DNA of 44,071 nucleotides from Candidatus Neomarinimicrobiota bacterium (GTDB lineage: Bacteria; Fidelibacterota; Marinisomatia; Marinisomatales; S15-B10). The notes below the pieces were generated by a model. It worked only from the letters and a program-made list of their open reading frames with translations. It ran no database searches and was not told the origin of the DNA. Both the position numbers and the translations under genes were made by a program. The stretch is taken from contig DTTI01000022.1 of assembly GCA_012964825.1 (NCBI GenBank), forward strand, positions 1 through 44,071, given 5' to 3'. Of the stretch, positions 34,039 to 42,399 are shown piece after piece. Numbering within the stretch: the first letter of the stretch is position 1; each line of letters begins with the position of its first letter.

Positions 34039-35564
34039 GGATCCTTTCCACGCTGGAAGCAAGAGAAGTGGACAGAGTCACTATGGAAGAGCTGGGTATA
34101 CCCGGTGTGACACTTATGGAAAGTGCCGGGCGTGCTGTGGCTGCAAGGGTTACTTCCATGGCGGATGGCGGAAAAGTGGGCATAATCTGCGGAAAGGGCA
34201 ATAACGGGGGCGACGGATATGCGTGTGCCTCTTTACTGAAAGAGATGGAGATAGAATGCGAACTCATATCAACAATTCCTGAGGGAAAGATAGCAGGTTT
34301 TTCCAGACATTTCTATGATGAGTGCATAGGTAAGGGGATCAGGTTCAGTCACACTAAGCATTTTGAGGAAGTCGATCTTGGGCACTTTGATCTCATTGTT
34401 GACGGTCTTCTTGGCACGGGAATTTCTGGGGAGGTGAAACCTGATGCAGCTGAGTGGATCGAAGCCATGAACTCCGTATCCTCACCGGTTCTTTCCATTG
34501 ATATTCCGTCCGGTATAAACGGGACCAGCGGCTTTGTTTGCGGCTCTGCAGTACAAGCCACCGCCACTGTAACCATGGGGTTTCTGAAACAGGGCATTGT
34601 GGTACAGCCGGGAAAATCGCTGGCGGGGGAGATCACAGTGGCTGATCTTGGTTACCCCTCTTCCGCTTTTGAAGGTCTCGGGATGATGAAGAAAACTTTT
34701 GATGAGGCACTCGCCCGGGAACATCTGTCTCCGCCGCCTGCAGAAACATATAAGCATCGTCAGGGTAAACTGCTCATTATTGCCGGGTCGAAAGGTTTCA
34801 CCGGGGCGGCATGCTTAGCTGCAGAAGCCGCCGTGAGAAGCGGTGCCGGACTGGTGGTTGCTGCCGTTCCGGAGTCCCTTAATTCAATCTTTGAGATAAA
34901 ATTGACTGAAGCTATGACGTTGCCGATACCCGATAAAGGAAAAGGGTTTCTGGACAAAAGTGCTCTCGATTTTCTTCAGGAGTGGTTCAACTGGAGTGAC
35001 GCTCTTCTCATGGGTCCTGGGGTCGGAACAGATGCTCAAGTGGGGGAATTGGTGAAGGATGTTATTCACAAGATCAATAAGCCCCTTGTTCTGGATGCGG
35101 ACGGGTTGGGACACATCAAAAACGATCTGGATATTCTTTCTCAGCTGGGAGACGCATTCGTTATTACACCCCACCACGGCGAAGCTTCCCGGTTGTTCGG
35201 GGTCAAGCAGGAGGAAATCGGTGATGATCTATTCAAATTTGCCTCTAGATCTGAAGGACGATCAGGAGGTGTTCTGGTTTTGAAAGGCGCGCCTACGCTG
35301 ACGGCTTTCGGAAATAAGGTGATTGCCAACATATCTGGTCATCAAGGGCTAGCTACTGGCGGTACGGGGGATGTCCTCGCTGGAATTATTTCTGGTTTTC
35401 TCTGCCAGGGAATGCCGGTTCAGGCCGCCGCCCAACTAGCGGTTTTTGTCCATGGCCGGACTGCTGATCTGCTCCTGGAGGAGAGAGGCTATCGCGGCCT
35501 CGCGGCTTCTGATCTAATTGAAAAAATATCCGCTGTCATTGCCAGTTATGAAACAGGCAGATAG
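34035..35564 (+). CDS. nnr: Bifunctional NAD(P)H-hydrate epimerase / ADP-dependent dehydratase
   Basis: 509 residues: N-terminal YjeF epimerase domain (1-210, GIPGVTLMESAGRAVA, CGKGNNGGDGYACA) and C-terminal ribokinase-like dehydratase domain (225-509, LLIIAGSKGFTGAACLAAEA, VLDADGLG, ITPHHGEASRLFG, ATGGTGDVLAGIISG). The enzyme repairs hydrated NADH/NADPH: the N half interconverts R and S hydrates, the C half dehydrates the S form using ADP. acpS and nnr are neighbours in many bacteria. Both halves look intact. Confidence 0.96.
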   Translation: MRILSTLEAREVDRVTMEELGIPGVTLMESAGRAVAARVTSMADGGKVGIICGKGNNGGDGYACASLLKEMEIECELISTIPEGKIAGFSRHFYDECIGKGIRFSHTKHFEEVDLGHFDLIVDGLLGTGISGEVKPDAAEWIEAMNSVSSPVLSIDIPSGINGTSGFVCGSAVQATATVTMGFLKQGIVVQPGKSLAGEITVADLGYPSSAFEGLGMMKKTFDEALAREHLSPPPAETYKHRQGKLLIIAGSKGFTGAACLAAEAAVRSGAGLVVAAVPESLNSIFEIKLTEAMTLPIPDKGKGFLDKSALDFLQEWFNWSDALLMGPGVGTDAQVGELVKDVIHKINKPLVLDADGLGHIKNDLDILSQLGDAFVITPHHGEASRLFGVKQEEIGDDLFKFASRSEGRSGGVLVLKGAPTLTAFGNKVIANISGHQGLATGGTGDVLAGIISGFLCQGMPVQAAAQLAVFVHGRTADLLLEERGYRGLAASDLIEKISAVIASYETGR

Positions 35565-35581
35565 TCACCGGGCAGAGGCGT

Positions 35582-36835
35582 ATGGATAAACTGGTTATAC
35601 ACGGCGGCCGCCTGCTGAAAGGATCTGTAAGGATCGGTGGTGCAAAGAATGCAGTTTTGCCTATCATGACGGCCACCATCATCGCACCCGGCAGGTACAA
35701 AATCAAACGTGTCCCTAATCTCCGGGATACAAGAACGATGATCAGGCTTCTGGAAATCATCGGTGCTGAGGTGAGCTTTGAAGACGGCACACTTCTTATC
35801 GATTCCACCAAGTGCGACAATCCGGAAGCACCTTACGATCTGGTGAAGACCATGCGTGCTTCTTTCTATGTACTCGGGCCGCTGCTTTCACGGTTCGGCT
35901 ATGCCAAAGTTTCCATGCCCGGCGGGTGTGCATGGGGCCCGCGGCCCGTCAATTTCCACGTTGATGCCATGGAGCAGATCGGTGCTGAGACGATTCTGGA
36001 AGATGGGTACATTATTGCGAAGGGTGAGCATTTGAGGGGAGGTGAAGTTTTGTTTGAGGTCTCTTCCGTGGGCGCCACAGGGAATGCTGTTATGGCTGCT
36101 GTAAAAGCGTCCGGCCGGACATCCATTTTTTATGCTGCCATGGAGCCGGAGATTACATGTCTCTGCGAATTTCTGAATGCTATGGGCGCCAGAATAAGCG
36201 GCATTGGTACCAATAAGCTTCAGATTGAAGGTGTGAGTGAAATGAAGGCTGTGGATTTTGAAATCATACCTGACCGGATAGAAACAGCTACCTTTCTGAT
36301 TGCCGGAGCGATGGCCGGCGAAAAAGTTATAGTTGAAGGGGCGGAGCCCAATCATCTGCAAGTGGTTCTTAAAAAGCTCCAGGAAACAGGTAGCGAACTT
36401 GAAGTAAAGAAAGACAGTATTACCATTGAGAGAAAGGGGAGACCGCGGCCTATCTCCGTGGAAACAGCTGTTTATCCTGGTTTCCCCACCGACGTCCAAG
36501 CCCAATGGATGGCGCTCATGTCGCTGGCCGATGGCAACTCCACCATTACGGACAGCATCTACCACGACCGCTTTACCCACATTGCAGAACTGAGCCGGTT
36601 AGGCGGAGATATAAGGCTGAAGTACAATGTGGCGAAAGTGAAAGGAAAGGAGCGTTTGCTTGGAGCCCGTGTCATGTCTACTGACATTCGTGCCAGTGCA
36701 TCTCTGATCCTTGCCGGCTTGGCGGCGGAAGGGCAAACAGACATTTCGCGCATATATCATATTGAACGGGGATATGAGAAGATTGAAGAAAAATTTCAAT
36801 CCTTGGGAGCTGAAATTTCTAGGGAGTCTGAGTAA
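35582..36835 (+). CDS. murA: UDP-N-acetylglucosamine 1-carboxyvinyltransferase
   Basis: 417 residues. It catalyses the first committed step of peptidoglycan synthesis, adding enolpyruvate from PEP to UDP-GlcNAc. RIGGAKNAVLPIMTA at 16-30 is the substrate-binding Lys/Asn segment. The active-site Cys116 lies in the loop PGGCAWGPRPVNFH, so the fosfomycin-sensitive Cys is present rather than the resistant Asp. FPTDVQAQWMAL and RASASLILAGLAAEG complete the two-domain EPT fold. It follows nnr by 17 bases. The shikimate-kinase-like gene faces it from the other strand, 3 bases after its stop. Confidence 0.96.
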   Translation: MDKLVIHGGRLLKGSVRIGGAKNAVLPIMTATIIAPGRYKIKRVPNLRDTRTMIRLLEIIGAEVSFEDGTLLIDSTKCDNPEAPYDLVKTMRASFYVLGPLLSRFGYAKVSMPGGCAWGPRPVNFHVDAMEQIGAETILEDGYIIAKGEHLRGGEVLFEVSSVGATGNAVMAAVKASGRTSIFYAAMEPEITCLCEFLNAMGARISGIGTNKLQIEGVSEMKAVDFEIIPDRIETATFLIAGAMAGEKVIVEGAEPNHLQVVLKKLQETGSELEVKKDSITIERKGRPRPISVETAVYPGFPTDVQAQWMALMSLADGNSTITDSIYHDRFTHIAELSRLGGDIRLKYNVAKVKGKERLLGARVMSTDIRASASLILAGLAAEGQTDISRIYHIERGYEKIEEKFQSLGAEISRESE

Positions 36836-36838
36836 AAG

Positions 36839-37354
36839 CTAAAGATTTTTCAATACTTTCAGGATTTCCTTGGCGGTCACCTCAGGGGTTAGATTGTCGG
36901 TAGCAACTCTTACGTTGGCCCGTTGATAATACTTTTTTCTGTCATCCAGCATTTCTTGAAGGATATTGCCAGGATCGCCCCCAGCCTCGATGACCATATC
37001 CTTCGATTCCATTCTTTCCACTAGATCTGCAACAGGCGCATCGAGCCAGATAGTGGCACCTGTGGTGTCCATGGTCTGGAATATGCTTTCTTCCAGAACG
37101 GTGTCACTGTTGCAGGCGAAAACCTGATGCTCCCCCTGAGACAATTCCTGGAGCATGGTCGCCTCCATTTTTCTCAGTGAATCTTCTCCGAAGGTTTCGA
37201 TGATTTCCTGTAGAGGTCTGCTGTAGATTGCTTCCAGCATTTCGTTTACATCAATGAATGCCCACTTGAGATGGTTAGCAAGTATGCGTCCTATTGTCGA
37301 TTTACCAACACCTATCATGCCAATGAGGTAAATGTTTCGAAGTGATCCATTCAT
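36839..37354 (-). CDS. Shikimate-kinase-like NTPase with an altered substrate site
   Basis: 171 residues, normal for shikimate kinase. Walker A is GMIGVGKST at 12-20, and RKMEATMLQEL with Arg61 and the C-terminal DDRKKYYQRA (Arg139) match the fold. Some shikimate-binding features differ: the expected D-x-D is D35-V-N37, the usual GGG loop after the second core strand is ACNS at 80-83, and the LID region (118-124, KDMVIEA) lacks the RPLL-type arginine. It may therefore be a divergent kinase using another small molecule, or AroK that has drifted. No other aromatic-pathway gene is nearby. On the minus strand it ends 3 bases from murA, converging on it. Confidence 0.75.
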   Translation of the reverse strand: MNGSLRNIYLIGMIGVGKSTIGRILANHLKWAFIDVNEMLEAIYSRPLQEIIETFGEDSLRKMEATMLQELSQGEHQVFACNSDTVLEESIFQTMDTTGATIWLDAPVADLVERMESKDMVIEAGGDPGNILQEMLDDRKKYYQRANVRVATDNLTPEVTAKEILKVLKNL

Positions 37355-37482
37355 ATTGTTAGCACGATTATAACAATAGTTTCACATTGGAATCAACTCG
37401 GACTCAGAATAAATTGACCTCAGTGCATTGAAGCCAATTCTGCCCAAAGTTTTTTCTGGGAGTCCATTGGCTGAAAAAAGCT

Positions 37483-37573
37483 GGAGAGGTGGCCGAGCTG
37501 GCTGAAGGCGGTCGCCTGCTAAGCGACTGTAGAGGTAAAACCTCTACCGCGGGTTCGAATCCCGCCCTCTCCG
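37483..37573 (+). tRNA. tRNA-Ser (anticodon GCT)
   Basis: A 91-base class II cloverleaf: acceptor GGAGAGG/CCTCTCC with discriminator G, anticodon stem GTCGC/GCGAC with loop CTGCTAA, a long variable arm, and T arm GCGGG-TTCGAAT-CCCGC. CCA is not encoded. Confidence 0.95.
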
Positions 37574-37967
37574 CGGTTCCGGGTTGGATTATCTTAATAT
37601 AGGTTTGAGGCTTGTAAAGAAAAGTAGGACCTCCTTGCCAGGTTTTATTTACTGGTAAGTGCATTTAGCCCTAAATGTAATTCTGTCAAGATCATGGGAA
37701 AATGGTGAATTAAAGAAAAGGGATTCCTCGCAAGGGAGGAAAGGTTCTCCTTCTTTATTGATTATTAAGCTCAGTTAGTCAGAGGCGGGAGAGGGAGACA
37801 CCAATAATTTGCTATTTTGGTCACCAGGTTTGCCCGTGTGTGGCAAAAGAGCTGTTCGTAGTATCTTTTAGCGTTTTGGAAATTCCAACTTAGTACAAGT
37901 AGCTTATATTGAACGCCAGGAAACGCTTTGTCAGAATATGGCGATAGGCGTAAGCTCAAACATCCTT
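37574..37967 (+). other. 394-base gap between two tRNA-Ser genes, no gene seen
   Basis: No convincing coding frame. Two small inverted repeats are visible: CTTGCCAG/CTGGTAAG (37634-37659, loop 10, one G-T pair) and TTCCTC/GAGGAA (37724-37741, loop 6). Neither has a T-run, so they are not clear terminators. They could be processing or regulatory structures, or chance. Confidence 0.4.
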
Positions 37968-38058
37968 GGAGGCGTGGCAGAGTCTGGTTGAATGCACCGG
38001 TCTTGAAAACCGGCGTCCGCCTTTCGGCGGGCCAGAGGTTCGAATCCTCTCGCCTCCG
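37968..38058 (+). tRNA. tRNA-Ser (anticodon TGA)
   Basis: A 91-base class II cloverleaf: acceptor GGAGGCG/CGCCTCC with discriminator G, anticodon stem CCGGT/ACCGG with loop CTTGAAA (TGA anticodon), a long variable arm, T arm GAGG-TTCGAAT-CCTC. Adjacent to gltX (78 bases), likely cotranscribed. Confidence 0.95.
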
Positions 38059-38136
38059 CGAATTCTCAGAACGTTGCCTTGTGGCGGCAAACACCACTTC
38101 CTTTCTCTTTTTCTCGATTCACGACTAACTTTAACC

Positions 38137-39561
38137 ATGCCCATTGTTCCGAGAGTCCGTTTTGCTCCCAGTCCTACTGGTGAATTGCACCTAGGAGGTG
38201 CCCGAACCGCCCTGTTCAACCATCTTTTCGCCAAAAAGAGAGATGGTAAATATTTTCTTAGAATAGAAGACACTGATGTTCAGCGCTCAAAACAGGAATA
38301 TGTGGATCAGATTTGCTATTCTCTAGAATGGCTCGGTCTCAAGTGGGATGAACCCATCGTTTACCAATCCAAGCGGCGGGACCACCACCACAATGCTGTC
38401 CGACAACTCCTACAAGGTGGCGGAGCCTATAGGTGTTTCTGTACGGTAGAAGATCTGGCACTGAAGAGGGACGAAGCTGCCAAAGCGAAAAAACTGTACC
38501 GCTACTCAGGCAAATGCCGGGATCTGTCGGACGAAGAGCTAAAACTGCGACTGAACAGGGCCGATCCTTTTTGTATCCGGATCAGTGTCCCGGGCGGAAA
38601 GACCAAATTCACTGACTCCGTTTACGGAAAAATTGAAGTGGATCACAAAGAGATAGATGACTTTATTATCCAGCGGACCGACGGGTCACCCACCTACAAC
38701 TTTACAGTGGTGGTTGATGATATAGATATGGAAATCAACTGGGTTATCCGTGGTGAAGATCACTTGACGAACACCCCCAAGCAGGTTATTGTCTATAAGG
38801 CTCTCGGATCAAAACCGCCTCGATTTGCGCACTTGCCCATGATTCTTGGCCCGAACGGCCAACGCCTCAGCAAACGCCACGGTGCCATAGGGGTCCAGGC
38901 TTACCGGGATATGGGATTCCTACCTGAAGCTCTGCTTAACTATCTTGCTCTGTTGGGGTGGTCCCCCGGTAGTGATCGAGAGGTTTTTTCCTTAAAGGAA
39001 TTGACAAAAAAGTTTTCTTTGGATAAAGTGGTGAAGAAGGGAGGAGTTTTTGACGAGAAAAAACTTAACTGGGTTTGCGGCCAGCATATGTCGGGAAAAT
39101 CTTCGCAGGACCTTCTAAACACCATGCGTGAGCTGGAGCCAGACTGGCACAGTGATCAAGATGAGAACTACCTGTTCAATGTTATCGAGATGGTGAAATC
39201 GAGGACCAAATCGCTCAGCGAGCTCAACGAATTTTCCGGTTACTTTTTTGCCGATCCCCAATCTTTTGATGAGAAAGCGGTGAGGAAACGGTGGAAAGAT
39301 GCCTCTGTGACCAAACTGATGAACAGGTACTGGATGAGTCTCCATGAGCTGACCAAGTGGGAGCCTACCGCCCTGGAGGAGCATCTTCGGACACTTGCCG
39401 AGACGGAAAACGTTTCTGCAGGCAAGTTTATTCACCCTGTGCGGATCGCTATTTCTGGACATGGGGTAGGGCCGTCTCTCTTTGATCTTATGGCACTTTT
39501 GGGCCGAGAGCGTGTATTGAGACGAATGAATTATGCAATTGATAATTTGCCGCCATCCTAA
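38137..39561 (+). CDS. gltX: Glutamyl-tRNA synthetase
   Basis: 474 residues, the normal bacterial GluRS length; it charges tRNA-Glu with glutamate. The HIGH-like motif is PSPTGELHLGGAR near the N-terminus, and LSKRHGAIGV holds the KMSKS-like motif. Cys100, Cys102 and Cys127 (RCFC and SGKC) are candidate ligands of the usual zinc site, with Tyr as a possible fourth. The C-terminal half is the helical anticodon-binding domain. Start ATG 38137 is chosen because the open frame continues upstream to 37966 through tRNA-Ser(TGA), where a real coding region is impossible. A tRNA-Glu(CTC) gene lies about 4 kb downstream. It is followed 14 bases later by a CsgG/FlgO-like gene. Confidence 0.96.
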   Translation: MPIVPRVRFAPSPTGELHLGGARTALFNHLFAKKRDGKYFLRIEDTDVQRSKQEYVDQICYSLEWLGLKWDEPIVYQSKRRDHHHNAVRQLLQGGGAYRCFCTVEDLALKRDEAAKAKKLYRYSGKCRDLSDEELKLRLNRADPFCIRISVPGGKTKFTDSVYGKIEVDHKEIDDFIIQRTDGSPTYNFTVVVDDIDMEINWVIRGEDHLTNTPKQVIVYKALGSKPPRFAHLPMILGPNGQRLSKRHGAIGVQAYRDMGFLPEALLNYLALLGWSPGSDREVFSLKELTKKFSLDKVVKKGGVFDEKKLNWVCGQHMSGKSSQDLLNTMRELEPDWHSDQDENYLFNVIEMVKSRTKSLSELNEFSGYFFADPQSFDEKAVRKRWKDASVTKLMNRYWMSLHELTKWEPTALEEHLRTLAETENVSAGKFIHPVRIAISGHGVGPSLFDLMALLGRERVLRRMNYAIDNLPPS

Positions 39562-39575
39562 TAGATTGATCTGAT

Positions 39576-40859
39576 ATGAGGCGATCAATGGTTATAGCTC
39601 TCACAGTTTTCAGCCTGACGGCCTCGCTGCAGGCCAATTCTCGGTGGCTCAATCTTTACATTCCGGAGTTTGACAACCTTCGAAACGATCCATCGGTGGC
39701 GTGGCTCAGCTCAGGATTCGCGGACATCCTCTCCAAGAAGTTTACCGATCTTGATGGCGTGCGCGTTTACGGTCGTCCGGCACTAGAGAAAATTCTGCAG
39801 GATAAAACTATTCTTTTGACGCATCGTGCGGGTACAGACAATATCCTTATTATTGGGACATTCAGCAGGGAGCTAGACCAGGTGACAGTCAATGTTCAAA
39901 TAATCAACGTCTCCAATTGGGCTGAACTGGGGCTGGTTCGGACGGTGGGTTCAATGAACAACATCACAATTTTAGGGAGTGATCTGTTTGCCAAACTTAC
40001 TGCCGGCCTTAAAGAGAATATTCCGCCTTCACCCAAAGCTGGTGAACTGTACCCTCTTGGGGGCTATACAGATATGCCAGAAATGAATCGGCAGACGAAA
40101 GAGGTCGGGAAATCTATTGGTCAGGCGCTGGAAGGTCTGGAGAAAGCGATGGATATTTACATCGGTGCCCGGGGGGTAGCAGGGGGGACAGTCCCTTCCC
40201 GTGGAAAGTTCAGTCGGGAACTCAATTTTGGCACCAAAGAGACCCCATCAGAGCCGGCTTCTAAAGAAGCCATGATGCTGGAAGAGATCCTTGAGTTGGT
40301 TGCTGCGAATCCTTACGGTGTTCAGATTGGTGAGCCAAAAGTGGAGGTCGATCCGGAGAACAAGGGGAAAATGGTTTTTCTTTCCCTTCCGGTGAAGTAT
40401 TCGCTGAAAGAGGATCTCATCAGCGACATGTTGCGCTCTTTGCCCTACACCGGGGTCCGGCAAGAGGGGACACTTACCACCATTGAATTTGCCCGGAACA
40501 AGTTTCCCATCTCCAACAAACTAAGCGATCGCATTGCAAAAGGTGAATTCCGTGTTGTTCCGGTAGTTCAGTTGCTGGACCAGAGTGGAAACGTCTACAC
40601 TACCATTCTTGACAGCGGTGATCCGTACTGGCACAGCCAATCCCGAAAGAATACTAATACCAGAACAGAGCATATTTTTTCACAGCTGGTTGCTTTTACG
40701 GTTAGCGGTTGGTCGCTGCAGGTGACCATGGAAGCTGTGGATATTAATGCAACTTATACTGTTGAGATGCCGAGAACTGAAGTGGGGCAGTTGTCGCAAG
40801 TTGTTATTGAATTTGTGCCCGAATCGAAGTTACAGAAGTTTCTCGCCAACGTCCTTTAG
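39576..40859 (+). CDS. Exported protein with CsgG/FlgO-like N-terminal domain
   Basis: 427 residues. A signal peptide (about 1-20) is followed by a domain (about 22-150) resembling the FlgO/CsgG/TolB-N fold: SVAWLSSGFADILSKKF, then VRVYGRPALEKILQDKT and NILIIGTFSREL. A linker rich in Gly/Pro follows, then a second beta domain (about 225-427) that I cannot name (LEEILELVAANPYGVQIG, EFVPESKLQKFLANVL at the end). Such N-domains commonly sit in outer-membrane-associated lipoproteins or periplasmic secretion or motility factors; there is no lipobox here, so it is probably soluble. Function unknown. It is 14 bases after gltX and 23 bases before the amidohydrolase. Confidence 0.6.
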   Translation: MRRSMVIALTVFSLTASLQANSRWLNLYIPEFDNLRNDPSVAWLSSGFADILSKKFTDLDGVRVYGRPALEKILQDKTILLTHRAGTDNILIIGTFSRELDQVTVNVQIINVSNWAELGLVRTVGSMNNITILGSDLFAKLTAGLKENIPPSPKAGELYPLGGYTDMPEMNRQTKEVGKSIGQALEGLEKAMDIYIGARGVAGGTVPSRGKFSRELNFGTKETPSEPASKEAMMLEEILELVAANPYGVQIGEPKVEVDPENKGKMVFLSLPVKYSLKEDLISDMLRSLPYTGVRQEGTLTTIEFARNKFPISNKLSDRIAKGEFRVVPVVQLLDQSGNVYTTILDSGDPYWHSQSRKNTNTRTEHIFSQLVAFTVSGWSLQVTMEAVDINATYTVEMPRTEVGQLSQVVIEFVPESKLQKFLANVL

Positions 40860-40868
40860 AACCAAGTG

Positions 40869-40873
40869 AGGAG
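40869..40873 (+). promoter_or_regulatory. Shine-Dalgarno site that decides the start of the M20 gene
   Basis: AGGAG lies 9 bases before the ATG at 40883, whereas the TTG at 40877 is only 3 bases away, so the ATG is the likelier start. Confidence 0.7.
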
Positions 40874-40882
40874 AGATTGATC

Positions 40883-42376
40883 ATGAGACAGAATGTCGTT
40901 AAGGCAGTTGTGGGGTTATTTCTTGCGGCCACAGGTTTGGCTTTTTCTCAGCCTGGGGAGATGACTTCAGCCAAGAAAACAGCAGCCAAGTGGGTTGACA
41001 AGAATAGCAAGTCCATTCAAAAAGCTTCCAAAACAGTGTGGGATTATGCGGAAATTGCTCTTAAAGAACACAAATCAGCAAAGCTCCTTTCTGGTATGCT
41101 TGCCGAAGCGGGATTCAAAGTAGAGCGGGGTGTTTCGGATATGCCATCCGCTTTTGTTGCTGAATATGGGAAAGGTAAACCGATCGTAGCGTTTCTTGCG
41201 GAGTACGATGCCCTTCCGGGTCTTTCCCAAAAGGTTAAGACAAGTATTGATCCGGTTGTGGAAGGTGCCGGCGGACACGGCTGTGGTCATTCCCTTTTTG
41301 GTGCCGGTACCATCGGCGGTGCGTTGGCGTTAAAGGAAGCCATGGTTAAGCACAAACTAAAGGGGACCATCCGGGTTTACGGCACCCCGGCAGAAGAACA
41401 GGTGGTGGCAAAAGTTTTTATGGTGCGGGACGGTCTTTTCGATGATGTGGACGTCTGTTTTGACTGGCATCCATCCAGCAAAAACCGAGTGAGTGTTCTC
41501 CCGAGCAAGGCCCTCAGGTCGTTCGAGGTGACGTTTTACGGCCGATCGGCCCACGCCTCCGGAGCGCCGTGGGAGGGGGTTTCGGCACTGGATGCTGTTG
41601 AAGCATTTCAGACAGGCGTGAACCTTCTCAGGGAACACATGCCCACAACTGGGCGAATTCATTATGTGGTGACCCAGGGCGGCGGAGCACCTAACGTCAT
41701 TCCGGCGAAAGCTTCCATTTGGCTGTATACTCGTGCCAAGGACTGGCCTGAGGTGATGAAGATATACAATCATGTGGAGACAATCGTAAAAGCCGCCGAC
41801 ATGATGGCGTGGGGTGAGGAGTACGGTAATCCCAAATCGGGCTTCAAACCGGCGGAGATTAATATGCTGACAGGTGTCTATGAATACAACCACAATCACG
41901 CAACAGCCAAAGTGATCCATTCAAATCTTTCTCTGATGGGTGCCCCCTCGTACACCAAGGAGGAAGAGAAGTTTGCACGTAACCTTCAAGAAGCGTTTGG
42001 TGTTGAAGTGGAAGGCTACCACACGGAAGTTGCGGAGCTAAATCTCGATCCGCCCAGAGAATCAGGCGGTTCCACCGATGTTGCCAATATTTCCTGGACG
42101 GCTCCCACTGCTTCATTCGGGGTTAGCAACTGGCCGCAAAATATTCCTGCCCATTCATGGGCCTCTACGGCTGCTTCAGGTAGTGAGCCGGGATTGAAGG
42201 CAATGCTCAATGCATGCAAAGTACTTGCTTTCAACGCTATCGATGTGATGTCTGACCCGAGTCTTCTTGAGCCCATGAAAAAAGAGTTTGCCGAGAGCAG
42301 GAAGAAGTTTAACTATGAACCGCCGGTAGGACCTGAAGTAAAGCCCAGCTTACCTTCGCATATGAGGGAAGAGTAG
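40883..42376 (+). CDS. Exported M20 amidohydrolase, AbgB-like
   Basis: About 497 residues. It has a signal peptide (VVGLFLAATGLAFSQ) and an M20 metallopeptidase core: FLAEYDALPG and GAGGHGCGHSLFGAG (metal ligands), GTPAEEQVVAK (catalytic Glu pair), FDWHPSS and a dimerisation domain with YGRSAHASGAPWEG. The C-terminal half contains GGSTDVANISWTAPT and the final metal-ligand region PAHSWAS. The closest described relatives are AbgB-type amidohydrolases acting on p-aminobenzoyl-glutamate and similar N-acyl amino acids or dipeptides. Periplasmic export is unusual for AbgB and suggests scavenging amides outside the cytoplasm. Substrate remains unproven. Confidence 0.88.
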   Translation: MRQNVVKAVVGLFLAATGLAFSQPGEMTSAKKTAAKWVDKNSKSIQKASKTVWDYAEIALKEHKSAKLLSGMLAEAGFKVERGVSDMPSAFVAEYGKGKPIVAFLAEYDALPGLSQKVKTSIDPVVEGAGGHGCGHSLFGAGTIGGALALKEAMVKHKLKGTIRVYGTPAEEQVVAKVFMVRDGLFDDVDVCFDWHPSSKNRVSVLPSKALRSFEVTFYGRSAHASGAPWEGVSALDAVEAFQTGVNLLREHMPTTGRIHYVVTQGGGAPNVIPAKASIWLYTRAKDWPEVMKIYNHVETIVKAADMMAWGEEYGNPKSGFKPAEINMLTGVYEYNHNHATAKVIHSNLSLMGAPSYTKEEEKFARNLQEAFGVEVEGYHTEVAELNLDPPRESGGSTDVANISWTAPTASFGVSNWPQNIPAHSWASTAASGSEPGLKAMLNACKVLAFNAIDVMSDPSLLEPMKKEFAESRKKFNYEPPVGPEVKPSLPSHMREE

Positions 42377-42399
42377 AAATTGACCGATTTGTTTCTTTA

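Noticed and set aside
35888-36580. 230-residue frame on the minus strand within murA
   Set aside because: Shadow of murA, which is well supported on the plus strand; its translation shows no motif.
37968-38058. The tRNA upstream of gltX as tRNA-Sec
   Set aside because: Its anticodon loop is CTTGAAA, giving TGA (serine) rather than TCA, and it has the normal 91-base serine tRNA geometry. No tRNA-Sec is visible in the window.
37966-38136. N-terminal extension of gltX
   Set aside because: It lies across the whole of tRNA-Ser(TGA); GluRS begins with VRFAPSPTG right after the ATG at 38137.
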